From JABCPE02 sp963506915 (GTDB lineage Bacteria; Bacteroidota; Bacteroidia; Flavobacteriales; Weeksellaceae), in contig CAUORE010000010.1 of the NCBI GenBank assembly GCA_963506915.1, positions 1 through 57,610 of the forward strand: DNA of 57,610 nt, read 5' to 3'. The notes under the pieces were generated by a model. It was not told the DNA's origin. It made no database searches and was given only the letters and a program-made list of their open reading frames with translations. A program made the translations under genes and the position numbers. Below, in pieces: positions 24,629-33,121 of the stretch (its first letter is position 1; every line of letters starts with the position of its first letter).

Positions 24629-24993
24629 ATGAAAATAAAAAACTACATATATTTTTTATTGCTATATCAGTATTTACAGCGAGTGCTTATTTTGATATAA
24701 AAAATAAAGAAAATTTTATAAAATATAATAAACCTGTTAAAGTATATATTCTTAATATTCATAGGTTTGCAAAATCATCATCTACTTGCGATATTAAATA
24801 TAATAATAGAATATACAAAGGAATACCTTACCCAGGCAAATTAAAAGAGGGTGAGTATAATGATGATATTTTTTATTATGATGAAGAAGAGGATGCTATA
24901 TTTGTAGGGAAAATAGAATATAAGATTATATATATCTTACTGTGTTTATCTTTCTTTTTTCTGTTTTTATGGCTAAAAAGTATATGGAAGTAA
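24629..24993 (+). pseudogene. Small membrane protein gene, frameshifted near the start
   Basis: From the ATG at 24629 (MKIKNYIYF...) the frame stops after 23 codons. Adding one T to the T6 run at 24652-24657 joins it to a long open frame and gives a 121-residue protein. That protein has a hydrophobic N-terminus, a hydrophilic middle (about 25-95, with YKGIPYPGKLKEGEY and an acidic YYDEEEDA stretch) and a C-terminal membrane helix (IIYILLCLSFFFLFLWL) ending in SIWK. The length (365 nt) is one short of a multiple of three, as expected. No family is recognised, and whether the gene is dead, phase-variable or a sequencing error is open. Confidence 0.6.
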
Positions 24994-25006
24994 AATAATA
25001 TCCCAA

Positions 25007-25341
25007 ATGAAAACAAAACGAATTTTATCAGTAACCATTATAATAGGATTTATAATAACGATGATTGTAATTCAAATTGATAGAAAGATTCATGAACCAG
25101 ATATGTATGAATCAGAAATAAAAGGAATTCTTTGGAAAATAGTTTTAAAAAAAGGAGGACATCATTATTATTACGATAAGTATAATAAAAGGGAGTATTT
25201 TATAGATGATGATTTTTTCAAGACAGAAGTGAAAAAAATATAGTAATAGGAGATTCTATATATAAACCTTCCCATAGCAAAGAAATTTATATTTATAGAA
25301 AAATAAATAATAAGTACAAATTGATTGTTGAAAGTAGATGA
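25007..25341 (+). pseudogene. Small membrane-anchored protein, frameshifted paralogue of the next gene
   Basis: The intact frame from 25007 gives 78 residues, stopping just after an A7 run (25232-25238). One extra A restores a 111-residue product whose second half (GDSIYKPSHSKEIYIYRKINN) matches the downstream gene (NDSVYKAPNSEKLYIYRKINN). The N-terminal membrane helix and the SEIKG(I/V)(L/V)W...GGHHY block are shared too, so the two are tandem paralogues of about half identical residues. If translated as is, the product loses its C-terminal third. Function unknown. Confidence 0.7.
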
Positions 25342-25343
25342 TT

Positions 25344-25399
25344 TTTCAAATGTGCTTGGTTTAATATGAGTGAAATCTAACATTTTGATAAATAGGGAA
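25344..25399 (+). repeat. Intergenic repeat copy 3
   Basis: Contains TTTCAAATGTGCTTGGTTTA (one base different from copy 2) and the 25-bp core at 25375-25399, separated by an extra 11 bases relative to copy 2. Lies just upstream of the intact paralogue gene. Confidence 0.85.
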
Positions 25400-25426
25400 T
25401 AAAGCAAATTATTCAAATAAAAAATA

Positions 25427-25771
25427 ATGAAAAAGAAGAAAAATATTATAATAATGTTTCTGCTAAGCATCATTGTAATAAATGTATCTGATTATATTAT
25501 AAGAAAAATACAAAAACAAAATATGTATAAATCAGAAATAAAAGGTGTGGTTTGGGATATTTTTCTAAAAAGAGGAGGACACCATTATCGTTATAATAGA
25601 AATGATAAAGGAGATTATTTTGTGGATGAACATTTTTTCAATGATAAACCTTCAAATATTATAAAAAAGAATGATTCTGTATATAAAGCACCCAACAGCG
25701 AAAAACTCTATATATACAGAAAAATAAATAATACTTATATCCTTGTTGGGCAAAGTCAAAAATGGTGGTAA
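25427..25771 (+). CDS. Small membrane-anchored protein, intact paralogue
   Basis: 114-residue protein: Lys-rich start, one N-terminal membrane helix (about 6-26, IIIMFLLSIIVINVSDYII), then an extracytoplasmic domain of about 85 residues containing MYKSEIKGVVWDIFLKRGGHHY, YFVDEHFF and a C-terminal LYIYRKINNTYILVGQ strand pair. No family recognised. It is the full-length partner of the frameshifted copy at 25007-25341 and follows repeat copy 3. Tandem duplication including the intergenic repeat is the simplest origin. Confidence 0.75.
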   Translation: MKKKKNIIIMFLLSIIVINVSDYIIRKIQKQNMYKSEIKGVVWDIFLKRGGHHYRYNRNDKGDYFVDEHFFNDKPSNIIKKNDSVYKAPNSEKLYIYRKINNTYILVGQSQKWW

Positions 25772-25829
25772 GTAATATTCTAATGTGAAGGGATTTGTTT
25801 AAAACAATTAAAAAAAACAATAACATCAT

Positions 25830-26426
25830 ATGAAGTATATCAAAGCCAAAGTAAATAAAATATTGTTAGTGGTATTATTATGTTTGTGTTTAGGTTGTGA
25901 GAAAAAGAGTGCATTGCCTCAAAATAACGCCATAAATAACGAACTGAACGATATAAGCATAGATGCAGCACATGTTGTGGAAAATAATAATGATTTTTTA
26001 ATTACCATTAATATTGAAAATAAAAGCGATGAATACTACTGCATGATATATGATTATGAGGGAGATTTAGATAAAAGAACATACCCTGAAATAAAGAATG
26101 TAAATAAAGATGAGATTGAAATAAGTTACTATCCTTTTTATAGTGAAATTGTAAACAAACATCGTGAAGAACAAGAAGATAGGGATCCACCTATAATATC
26201 ATCAGATGGTTTTATTTTTCTAATAATTAGTCCTTACAAAAAAGAAGAAATTACACTCTCAATAAAATATGACTTATTGAAAAAATATGAAGCAAAAAGA
26301 TTAAAATTGTATTTCTCAAAATATAAAAATGAAGATTCTTTAAAATCAAAATTTATAAGAATTTCTCCTACAAAAGATGCTATCTCATACTATGATTTTA
26401 AAGAGAAGTTAATAGAAATTAGATAG
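25830..26426 (+). CDS. Hypothetical lipoprotein
   Basis: 198-residue protein with a lipoprotein signal (LLVVLLCLCLGCEKK, Cys23) and a mature domain of about 175 residues, Asp/Glu/Lys/Tyr-rich, with the beta-strand pattern DFLITINIENKSDEYY suggestive of an Ig-like fold. No family recognised. It is the last gene of the AT-rich array, ended by a perfect bidirectional terminator. It is not preceded by the 25-bp repeat, unlike three of the other array genes. Confidence 0.7.
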   Translation: MKYIKAKVNKILLVVLLCLCLGCEKKSALPQNNAINNELNDISIDAAHVVENNNDFLITINIENKSDEYYCMIYDYEGDLDKRTYPEIKNVNKDEIEISYYPFYSEIVNKHREEQEDRDPPIISSDGFIFLIISPYKKEEITLSIKYDLLKKYEAKRLKLYFSKYKNEDSLKSKFIRISPTKDAISYYDFKEKLIEIR

Positions 26427-26454
26427 TTTTCCAAATGTATTTTTTACTCAAAAT

Positions 26455-26489
26455 AAAAATCTCCTCATTATCTTGATGAGGAGATTTTT
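26455..26489. terminator. Bidirectional terminator between the AT-rich array and aroQ
   Basis: A perfect 14-bp stem, AAAAATCTCCTCAT against ATGAGGAGATTTTT, with a 7-base loop. A/T runs on both sides let it stop transcripts from both convergent units. Confidence 0.92.
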
Positions 26490-26519
26490 GTTTAAATTTC
26501 TAAAAAAACAATAAAAACC

Positions 26520-26927
26520 TTATTTCAAACTTAAAATAGCCAATCGGTAGCCATCTAACCCAAATCCAGAGATGACCCCGCTGCAATGAGCCGCAGTTAC
26601 TGATTTTTGCCTAAATTCTTCTCTCGCATAGATATTGCTGATATGGACCTCTATTTTTGGTTTTTGAATGTTTCTGAGACAGTCTGCAATTGCATAGGAG
26701 TAATGAGTATAGGCAGCAGGATTGATTATAAGAGCTTCATAATCATTTTCTTGCAGCCTGTTGATGATTTCTCCTTCTACATTGGATTGGAGAAATAGAA
26801 TCTCATCTTCGGGAAATTTTTCCTTTAGATTTTCTAAAAAATCAGCCATAGAAACCGTGCCATAAATTTCAGGTTCGCGAGTTCCGAGGAGGTTCAGGTT
26901 AGGGCCGTTGACGATTAGAATTTTCAT
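26520..26927 (-). CDS. aroQ: 3-dehydroquinate dehydratase, type II
   Basis: 135-residue type II dehydroquinase of the shikimate pathway. Canonical motifs are ILIVNGPNLNLLGTREPEIYG (loop residues and catalytic Tyr), NPAAYTHYSYAI, EVHISNIYAREEFR with the catalytic His, and SGVISGFG. It lies 4 bases after lon on the same strand, probably on one transcript. Slightly shorter than the usual 145-150 residues but complete. Confidence 0.95.
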   Translation of the reverse strand: MKILIVNGPNLNLLGTREPEIYGTVSMADFLENLKEKFPEDEILFLQSNVEGEIINRLQENDYEALIINPAAYTHYSYAIADCLRNIQKPKIEVHISNIYAREEFRQKSVTAAHCSGVISGFGLDGYRLAILSLK

Positions 26928-26931
26928 ACCT

Positions 26932-29334
26932 TTATTTTTTTTCTAAAGCTAAATCTACTACTTCTTTCATCGTTTTCAGATAATGGATTTTTAAATCCTT
27001 GAAATAATCTCCCTTGATATCTTCCACATCTTTTCTGTTTTCCTCGCAGAGAATTACTTCTTTCACGCCTGAGCGAACCGCCGCCAAGAGTTTTTCCTTA
27101 ATTCCTCCCACAGGAAGCACTTTTCCTCTCAGTGTGATTTCGCCTGTCATTGCCAGATGAGGTCTTACTTTTCGGTTGGTGTAGCTGGATACCATGGAGG
27201 TAAGCATCGCGATTCCCGCAGAAGGGCCGTCTTTCGGTGTAGCGCCTTCTGGGACATGGATATGGATATTTTTACTTTCTAAATCCTCTGTGTCTATTTC
27301 CAGTTCCTTATGCTTTGCTTTGATGTATTCCAACGCCAAAGTCGCACTTTCTTTCATTACTGTTCCTAGATTTCCTGTCATGCTGAGAGTTCCTTTTCCA
27401 TTGGATAAAATACTCTCAATGAACAAAATATCTCCTCCCACACTTGTCCAAGCCAGACCTGTCACCACGCCTGTCTCATTGGTGGTTTCAGAAACGGCTT
27501 TACTCATAGGAACGCCTAAAATTTCATCAATTTTTTTGATGCTGATTTTAGGGTCGTATTCTTTATTCATCGTGATTTGTAGAGCTACCCAGCGGGCAAT
27601 AGCCGCCAAGTTTTTCTCTAATCTTCTCACGCCACTTTCACTTGTATGGGCTTCTATGATGTGTTTTAGTTCTTTTGAACCTAATTTTAATTCTTGTGCA
27701 GACAGTCCGTGTTCGTGGATTTGTTTTTTCAGCAGGTGTCTTTTAGCGATTTCTACTTTTTCCTCCAAAGTATATCCCGAAAGATTGATGATTTCCATTC
27801 GGTCAAGCAGCGCCCTTTGGATGGTAGAAAGGCTGTTCGCGGTGGCGATGAACATTACCTTTGATAAGTCATAGCCTATTTCTAAATAATTGTCGTAAAA
27901 ACTGTTATTCTGTTCAGGGTCAAGGACTTCTAGCAGGGCAGAAGATGGATCTCCGTGAGTTCCCGTGCCGAGTTTGTCTATTTCATCCAAAACGATGACA
28001 GGATTAGAAGTTCCAGCCTTTTTGATGGATTGGAGTATTCGCCCAGCCATGGCGCCAATGTAGGTTTTTCTGTGTCCTCGTATCTCGCTTTCATCATGCA
28101 GACCGCCCAAAGAAAGGCGAATGTATTTTCTTCCCAAAGCATCTGCTACGGACTTTCCTAAGGAAGTTTTTCCCACACCAGGAGGCCCTACAAGGCAGAG
28201 AATAGGCGATTTCATATTGTTTTTAAGTTTCAGAACAGCCATGTGTTCCAAGACTCTTTTCTTGATGTCTTCTAGTCCAAAGTGGTCTCTATTGAGGACA
28301 GCCTCGGCCTTTGGAAGGTCAAAAGTATCTTTGGTATAATTTTCCCAAGGCAGGTCTGTGAAGAAATCTAGATAATTTCTCTGAACATTGTAGTCAGGCG
28401 AATTCGGATTGTGTCTTTGCAGACGATTGATTTCCTTGTTGAAATGATTTTCTATTTCCTCACTCCATTTTATTTTTTTTGCTTTGACCTTTAGTTCTTC
28501 TATATCGTTTTCCGTTCCTCCGCCCAGCTCTTCCTGAATGGTTTTAATCTGCTGATTTAGAAAATATTCCCTCTGATGTTTGTCTAATTCCTTAGTGGTT
28601 TTCTGATGGATTTTATTCCTCAATTCCAGTTTTTTGAAATCTTCCTGCAGGAGTTCATAGCATTTTCTTGCACGAATGGAAAGGCTTTTTTCTTCCAGCA
28701 GTTTTTGTTTATTTACTGTTGAAAAATTACCATTCACGCAGATGAAATTCAGCAAATCTTCTGCTCCATCTATGTTTTTAATAGCGAAATTAGCCGCGTT
28801 AGGAATGTTCGGATCAAGCTCTATTATTTTTACTGCTAAATCTTTGATATTGTCTATCAGGGCATAAAATTCTTCTTTGTTCTTCGGCGAAGAATCTCTC
28901 ATTTTCTGTATTTCCGCTCTGAAAAACGGCTCTGTGGAAATGTAGTTTTTCACACAGAAACGGTGCACACCACGAGTGATGGCGGTGATATTTCCATTAG
29001 GAAGTTTGATGATTTTGATAATCCTTGAAATCGTTCCTATGGAGTTTAAATCACCAATTTTTGGTGTTTCTACATCAGAGTTTTTCTGACAGATGACGCC
29101 TATGTATTCCTTGTTATTATAAGCCTCTTCCAGCAGTTTTATAGATTTTCCTCTTCCAGCAGTGATAGGAATCACCACATTAGGAAACATCACCATGTTT
29201 TTCACAGGCAAAATAGGAAAAGACTCTTGCTCTTCGTTTGGCTGTTCGTTTTTATCGTGAATTTCTTCGGTTATAACACTGAAACCTTCATCCATAAGAT
29301 TTTCAAAAGAAATATCTTCAAATTCTTCTATCAT
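26932..29334 (-). CDS. lon: ATP-dependent protease Lon
   Basis: 800-residue LonA. The N-terminal substrate-binding domain covers about 40-240, followed by a coiled coil and the AAA+ module with Walker A GPPGVGKTS near residue 388 and Walker B VIVLDEIDKL. The protease domain has the catalytic Ser in KDGPSAGIA near 703 and Lys in GGIKEKLLAA near 745. It degrades misfolded and regulatory proteins in the cytoplasm. The long divergent region upstream carries two short inverted repeats that could control it. Confidence 0.97.
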   Translation of the reverse strand: MIEEFEDISFENLMDEGFSVITEEIHDKNEQPNEEQESFPILPVKNMVMFPNVVIPITAGRGKSIKLLEEAYNNKEYIGVICQKNSDVETPKIGDLNSIGTISRIIKIIKLPNGNITAITRGVHRFCVKNYISTEPFFRAEIQKMRDSSPKNKEEFYALIDNIKDLAVKIIELDPNIPNAANFAIKNIDGAEDLLNFICVNGNFSTVNKQKLLEEKSLSIRARKCYELLQEDFKKLELRNKIHQKTTKELDKHQREYFLNQQIKTIQEELGGGTENDIEELKVKAKKIKWSEEIENHFNKEINRLQRHNPNSPDYNVQRNYLDFFTDLPWENYTKDTFDLPKAEAVLNRDHFGLEDIKKRVLEHMAVLKLKNNMKSPILCLVGPPGVGKTSLGKSVADALGRKYIRLSLGGLHDESEIRGHRKTYIGAMAGRILQSIKKAGTSNPVIVLDEIDKLGTGTHGDPSSALLEVLDPEQNNSFYDNYLEIGYDLSKVMFIATANSLSTIQRALLDRMEIINLSGYTLEEKVEIAKRHLLKKQIHEHGLSAQELKLGSKELKHIIEAHTSESGVRRLEKNLAAIARWVALQITMNKEYDPKISIKKIDEILGVPMSKAVSETTNETGVVTGLAWTSVGGDILFIESILSNGKGTLSMTGNLGTVMKESATLALEYIKAKHKELEIDTEDLESKNIHIHVPEGATPKDGPSAGIAMLTSMVSSYTNRKVRPHLAMTGEITLRGKVLPVGGIKEKLLAAVRSGVKEVILCEENRKDVEDIKGDYFKDLKIHYLKTMKEVVDLALEKK

Positions 29335-29360
29335 AATTTTATTAAAACTAAAAGATTAAA

Positions 29361-29373
29361 TGACAAAATGTCA
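29361..29373. promoter_or_regulatory. Palindrome upstream of lon (possible operator)
   Basis: TGACA-AAA-TGTCA, a perfect 5-3-5 inverted repeat 27 bases upstream of the lon start codon. No regulator is known from the sequence. Confidence 0.35.
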
Positions 29374-29426
29374 CTTTGGTGTTTCTCGTTTTTTTATTAA
29401 TGTAAATAATAAAACGGTCTCTCATA

Positions 29427-29445
29427 TGGCACAATTCCTATGCCA
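29427..29445. promoter_or_regulatory. Inverted repeat in the lon/PLP-enzyme divergent region
   Basis: TGGCA and TGCCA arms separated by 9 bases, midway between the divergent lon and PLP-enzyme genes. The spacing of the GG and GC pairs does not fit a sigma-54 promoter. Function unproven. Confidence 0.25.
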
Positions 29446-29511
29446 AGAAAATTTTACGACAAAAATGCATAAATATCTTTAAATTCAAATAAAAATTCCG
29501 AAATTTGTATT

Positions 29512-30426
29512 ATGGAGGTTGATAAAGTGCATATTCCCATAGTAGATATTCCGCTGGAAGGAGGAGTAAAATTGTCCGTGAAACGCGAGGATTTGGTTCA
29601 TCCGCAGATTTCGGGTAATAAGTATTGGAAAATGTTTTATAATGTAAAAACATACCTTGCCCGAGAGGTGAAAAATCCTTTGATAATTACTTTTGGAGGA
29701 GCGTATTCCAATCATATCGCGGCAGCATCTGCAGTTGGAGAAAAATACAATATTAAAACTCTGGGCGTTATTCGTGGGGAGGAGCTGGAGAATAACTGGC
29801 AAGGAAACCTTACGCTGGGAGATGCACACAGGAGAGGAATGGATTTTTTGTTCGTTACCAGAGAGGCGTATAGAGACAAGGAAAAAATAACAAGAGATTT
29901 GCAGGAGAAATTTCCCGAGGCTCTCATTGTCCCTGAAGGCGGGACTAATGAACTGGCTGTGGAGGGAGTGAAACATATGCTGGATGAGCGAACAAAAGAA
30001 TTTGATTATATTTGCACCGCGGTTGGGACAGGAGGAACCATTTCGGGCTTGTCCAAATTTGCAGAAGAACATCAGAAAATATTGGGGTTTAAGGTGGTGG
30101 ATGACCCTACTTTGGAGGAAAGAATCCAAGGGCTGAGCGGAAGGAAGAATTTTACTCTTTTTGAAGCTCATGATGGCAGATATGGGAAAATCATAGATGA
30201 AAATATTGAATTTATCAATGATTTTTATGAGCGGTATGATATTCCTCTTGACCCAATATACACAGGGAAAATGATGAGAAATTTGATGAAACTGATACAG
30301 GAAGGATATTTCCCACAGGGCAGCAGGATTTTAGCATTTCATACAGGAGGATTGCAGGGAATTCTAGGGGCGAATGAATGGTTGAAAAAGACAAAAAAAG
30401 AACTAATCAAAATAAAATTTAACTAA
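29512..30426 (+). CDS. PLP-dependent ACC deaminase / D-cysteine desulfhydrase family enzyme
   Basis: 304-residue fold-type II PLP enzyme. ISGNKYWKM puts the Schiff-base Lys at residue 37; FGGAYSNHIAA is the substrate/PLP loop near 63, and GTGGTISGL near 170 binds the phosphate. The family includes 1-aminocyclopropane-1-carboxylate deaminase and D-cysteine desulfhydrase; in bacteria without plant contact the latter type is more common. A near-consensus -7 box (GAAATTTG, 29500-29507) ends 4 bases before the ATG. The next gene starts 2 bases after its stop. Confidence 0.88.
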   Translation: MEVDKVHIPIVDIPLEGGVKLSVKREDLVHPQISGNKYWKMFYNVKTYLAREVKNPLIITFGGAYSNHIAAASAVGEKYNIKTLGVIRGEELENNWQGNLTLGDAHRRGMDFLFVTREAYRDKEKITRDLQEKFPEALIVPEGGTNELAVEGVKHMLDERTKEFDYICTAVGTGGTISGLSKFAEEHQKILGFKVVDDPTLEERIQGLSGRKNFTLFEAHDGRYGKIIDENIEFINDFYERYDIPLDPIYTGKMMRNLMKLIQEGYFPQGSRILAFHTGGLQGILGANEWLKKTKKELIKIKFN

Positions 30427-30428
30427 AA

Positions 30429-31577
30429 ATGAAAAAATTATTGTGTTTATTATCAGTAGCAGGTTTGGGGCTGTTTTCTCACGCTCAGGATTGGAAAACA
30501 GATGACCAATACATCCAGAATTTCGCTAAATATGCAGTGGAAGAGATGGAGTTGTATAAAATTCCAGCAAGTATCAAACTTGCACAGGGGATTTTGGAAA
30601 CAGGAGGAGGACAGAGCCGTTTGGCAAAAGAAGGGAAAAATCACTTTGGGATAAAATGTAAAGAAAATTGGACAGGAAAGACCATGAAACACACAGATGA
30701 TGCACCAAATGAGTGTTTCCGTGTGTATGATGACCCGCGAGAATCTTACAGAGACCATTCTTTGTTTTTGACAACGAGAAAGTATTATGTAGGACTTTTT
30801 AAATTGGATATCAAAGATTACAAAGGCTGGGCATATGGACTTAAAAAGGCTGGATATGCTACCAATCCTAAATATGCGCAGATTCTGATAAACAGAATAG
30901 AAAAATACAGGCTGCATGAATTTGATAATATAAAATCGCATGAAGTTTCTGCAAAACTAAAAGAATTATATCCAGAGTATAAATCTGAAAATCAAGAAAT
31001 TAAAAATCAAGAGCCAGTTAAGGAAAAATCCGCAAAAGAGGAAGTAAGAACTGAACCTATACTGCGCGAAGAAAAAGTAAAAGAACCAGTAGTTCAAAAG
31101 CCAGAAACAAAACAGGAAACAGAAGTATCTAAACCAGAAATAGAATCTGGTAAAAAAAAAGAGCCAGAGCTACACAAATACGAAGAAGGAAGGCTCACAG
31201 AAGAAGCCGTTTTGCATAGCCTAAATGAGAGGAATCATCCTAATTCGAATTTGAAATATGTGGTTTTGGGAGGAGATATCTCTCTTTCTGCTTTGGCGAA
31301 AAAATATAATCTCAGAGTGAGCGACCTGAAAGATTATAATGATTTAAAAACATCTGATTTGAAAAAAAATCAGATTGTTTTTTTAGAGCCTAAAAAATCT
31401 TATGGAAGCCAAGAAACACATACCGTGAGAAAAGGCGAAAAGATGTATGATATTTCCCAGAAATATGGGATAAAACTAAAGTATTTATATCTAAAAAATA
31501 GAATGGAGGAGGGACAAGAACCAAAAGAGGGACAGGTGCTTTACCTTCAAAATAAAAAGCCAAGAAGGGAGAGATAA
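30429..31577 (+). CDS. Secreted glucosaminidase with LysM repeats (peptidoglycan hydrolase)
   Basis: 382-residue exported protein: signal peptide about 1-19 (ending SHAQ), glucosaminidase (FlgJ/Auto-type) domain about 25-165 with IPASIKLAQGILETGGGQSRLA carrying the catalytic Glu and NHFGIKC. A Lys/Glu/Pro-rich linker (about 170-255) containing an A9-encoded Lys run follows, and the C-terminus has two LysM-like modules (about 265-315 and 330-375, THTVRKGEKMYDISQKYGI). It would bind and cut the glycan strands of peptidoglycan. A hairpin overlapping its stop codon ends the transcript. Confidence 0.92.
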   Translation: MKKLLCLLSVAGLGLFSHAQDWKTDDQYIQNFAKYAVEEMELYKIPASIKLAQGILETGGGQSRLAKEGKNHFGIKCKENWTGKTMKHTDDAPNECFRVYDDPRESYRDHSLFLTTRKYYVGLFKLDIKDYKGWAYGLKKAGYATNPKYAQILINRIEKYRLHEFDNIKSHEVSAKLKELYPEYKSENQEIKNQEPVKEKSAKEEVRTEPILREEKVKEPVVQKPETKQETEVSKPEIESGKKKEPELHKYEEGRLTEEAVLHSLNERNHPNSNLKYVVLGGDISLSALAKKYNLRVSDLKDYNDLKTSDLKKNQIVFLEPKKSYGSQETHTVRKGEKMYDISQKYGIKLKYLYLKNRMEEGQEPKEGQVLYLQNKKPRRER

Positions 31578-31593
31578 TATTCTCCCCTTTTTT
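31565..31593 (+). terminator. Terminator overlapping the glucosaminidase stop codon
   Basis: GGGAGA (31567-31572) pairs with TCTCCC (31581-31586), followed by C and a run of six T. The stop codon lies in the loop. It also separates the convergent queE gene. Confidence 0.75.
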
Positions 31594-32230
31594 ATGGAAT
31601 GTTTAGATATTTGTGCGTTTGTACGGAAGCTATCCATTTAGGATTTTGTAGAATGTAATCTGTGATTTTTGGATAGTTTTGTTCCCTTTTGCTCCATTCA
31701 GATTGCAGATATAGTTTGCATTTTTCTGATACTTTGGCGGCTTGTTCTTCAGCAAATTTGAAATCGTGATTGTTGAAAATAACCACTTTCAGCTCATCGG
31801 CCTTTTGGTAAATTTCTTCTTTTGGAAGTTTTACTTTCTTGGGCGAAAGAGTAATCCAGTCAATATGTCCTCTTAGATTGTGCGAGCCAGAGGTTTCCAC
31901 ATGAATCGTACAGCCTAATTCTTTTAGTTTTTTTGTTAAAATATTCAAATCCCACATCAGAGGCTCGCCGCCTGTGATGATTACAGTTTTGCAGTGTTTC
32001 GCCGCTATGGCAGCGATTTCTTCTGCATCCATCAACGGATGAAGCGTGGCATCCCAGCTTTCTTTGACATCGCACCAGTGGCATCCTACATCACAGCCGC
32101 CTAAACGGATGAAATAAGCCGCCCTGCCAGAGTGGGCGCCTTCACCTTGAATAGTATAAAAATGCTCCATAACAGGGAGCATTTTACCTTGATTTAATAA
32201 TATTTTTTGTTCACTACTAAAATCTGACAT
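31592..32230 (-). CDS. queE: 7-carboxy-7-deazaguanine synthase
   Basis: 212-residue radical SAM enzyme of queuosine biosynthesis, converting carboxytetrahydropterin to CDG. EHFYTIQGEGAHSGRAAYF precedes the iron-sulfur cysteines in GGCDVGCHWCDVKESWD (near residues 45-61; CxxxCxxC). VIITGGEPLM is the SAM-binding GGE motif, and SGSHNLRGHIDWITLSPK follows. Complete length for the family. Last gene of the asnS-rpoN-folD-queE minus-strand run, 10 bases after folD. Confidence 0.95.
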   Translation of the reverse strand: MSDFSSEQKILLNQGKMLPVMEHFYTIQGEGAHSGRAAYFIRLGGCDVGCHWCDVKESWDATLHPLMDAEEIAAIAAKHCKTVIITGGEPLMWDLNILTKKLKELGCTIHVETSGSHNLRGHIDWITLSPKKVKLPKEEIYQKADELKVVIFNNHDFKFAEEQAAKVSEKCKLYLQSEWSKREQNYPKITDYILQNPKWIASVQTHKYLNIP

Positions 32231-32240
32231 TTTTCACTCA

Positions 32241-33104
32241 CTATTTTTTATAAGCTAAAAGCGTATTTTTCATCAGCATGGCTCTGGTCATAGGACCTAC
32301 ACCACCAGGAACAGGCGTTATAAAACTAGCCTTCTTCTCACATGCTTCAAAATCTACATCTCCTACTAAATGATAACCTCTCTCGCTATCATCATTCACT
32401 CTCGTAATCCCTACATCTATAACCACGGCACCTTCTTTTATCATCTCTCCTTTTAGATAATTAGGAATACCTAATGCTACGATGACGATGTCTGCCTTTT
32501 GGGTATATTCTTCAATATTAGGCGTGTGGCTGTGGATGAGCGTTACTGTGGCATCAGTTCCTTTAGCACTCATTAGAATGCTCATAGGACGACCAACAAT
32601 TCTGCTTCGGCCTATAACCACGCATTTTTTTCCTTTGGTGTCAATGTTATATCTCTCTAAAAGCTGCATAATCCCAAATGGAGTAGCAGGCAGAAGAGAG
32701 TCCATTTCTAAAGCCATTTTCCCAAAATTCTCTGGGTGGAAACCATCCACATCCTTTTTAGGGTCGATAGCCATGATGATTTTTTCTTGGTCTATGCCTT
32801 TGGGAAGAGGAAGCTGCACGATGAATCCATCTATTTCCTCGTTCTCGTTTAGTTTTTTTATTTCTTCTAAAAGTTCATTTTCACAAATCGTGTCAGGGAA
32901 TTTTAGCAAAGATGAGGTAAATCCCACATCTTTACAATCCTTGACTTTGCTATTTACATAAGCTTTGCTGGCACCATTTTCTCCCACCAGTATAGCTGCC
33001 AAGTGAGGCGCTTTTTTGCCGCTCTGTACTATTTTCGTAACTTCTTCTTTTATCTCTTCTTTTATTTTGTGAGAGACACTTAGTCCATCTAAAATTTCAG
33101 CCAT
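32241..33104 (-). CDS. folD: Bifunctional methylenetetrahydrofolate dehydrogenase/cyclohydrolase
   Basis: 287-residue FolD, interconverting methylene-, methenyl- and formyl-tetrahydrofolate. AYVNSKVKDCKDVGF carries the catalytic Tyr and Lys (family YxxxK), GFIVQLPLPKGID follows, the NADP site is VVIGRSRIVGRPMS near residue 163, and the C-terminal signature is PVPGGVGPMTRAML. It lies 17 bases downstream of rpoN on the same strand. Confidence 0.96.
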   Translation of the reverse strand: MAEILDGLSVSHKIKEEIKEEVTKIVQSGKKAPHLAAILVGENGASKAYVNSKVKDCKDVGFTSSLLKFPDTICENELLEEIKKLNENEEIDGFIVQLPLPKGIDQEKIIMAIDPKKDVDGFHPENFGKMALEMDSLLPATPFGIMQLLERYNIDTKGKKCVVIGRSRIVGRPMSILMSAKGTDATVTLIHSHTPNIEEYTQKADIVIVALGIPNYLKGEMIKEGAVVIDVGITRVNDDSERGYHLVGDVDFEACEKKASFITPVPGGVGPMTRAMLMKNTLLAYKK

Positions 33105-33121
33105 AATATTATTAGTTTTTA

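Noticed and set aside
29427..29445. Sigma-54 (-24/-12) promoter, suggested by TGGCAC near rpoN-dependent consensus
   Set aside because: The GG and GC pairs are 12 bases apart instead of 10, and there is no TTGC element.
31152..31160. A9 tract in the glucosaminidase gene as a phase-variation site
   Set aside because: It encodes a Lys run in a disordered linker of an AT-rich gene and is in frame; A runs are common here, unlike the G9 tract.
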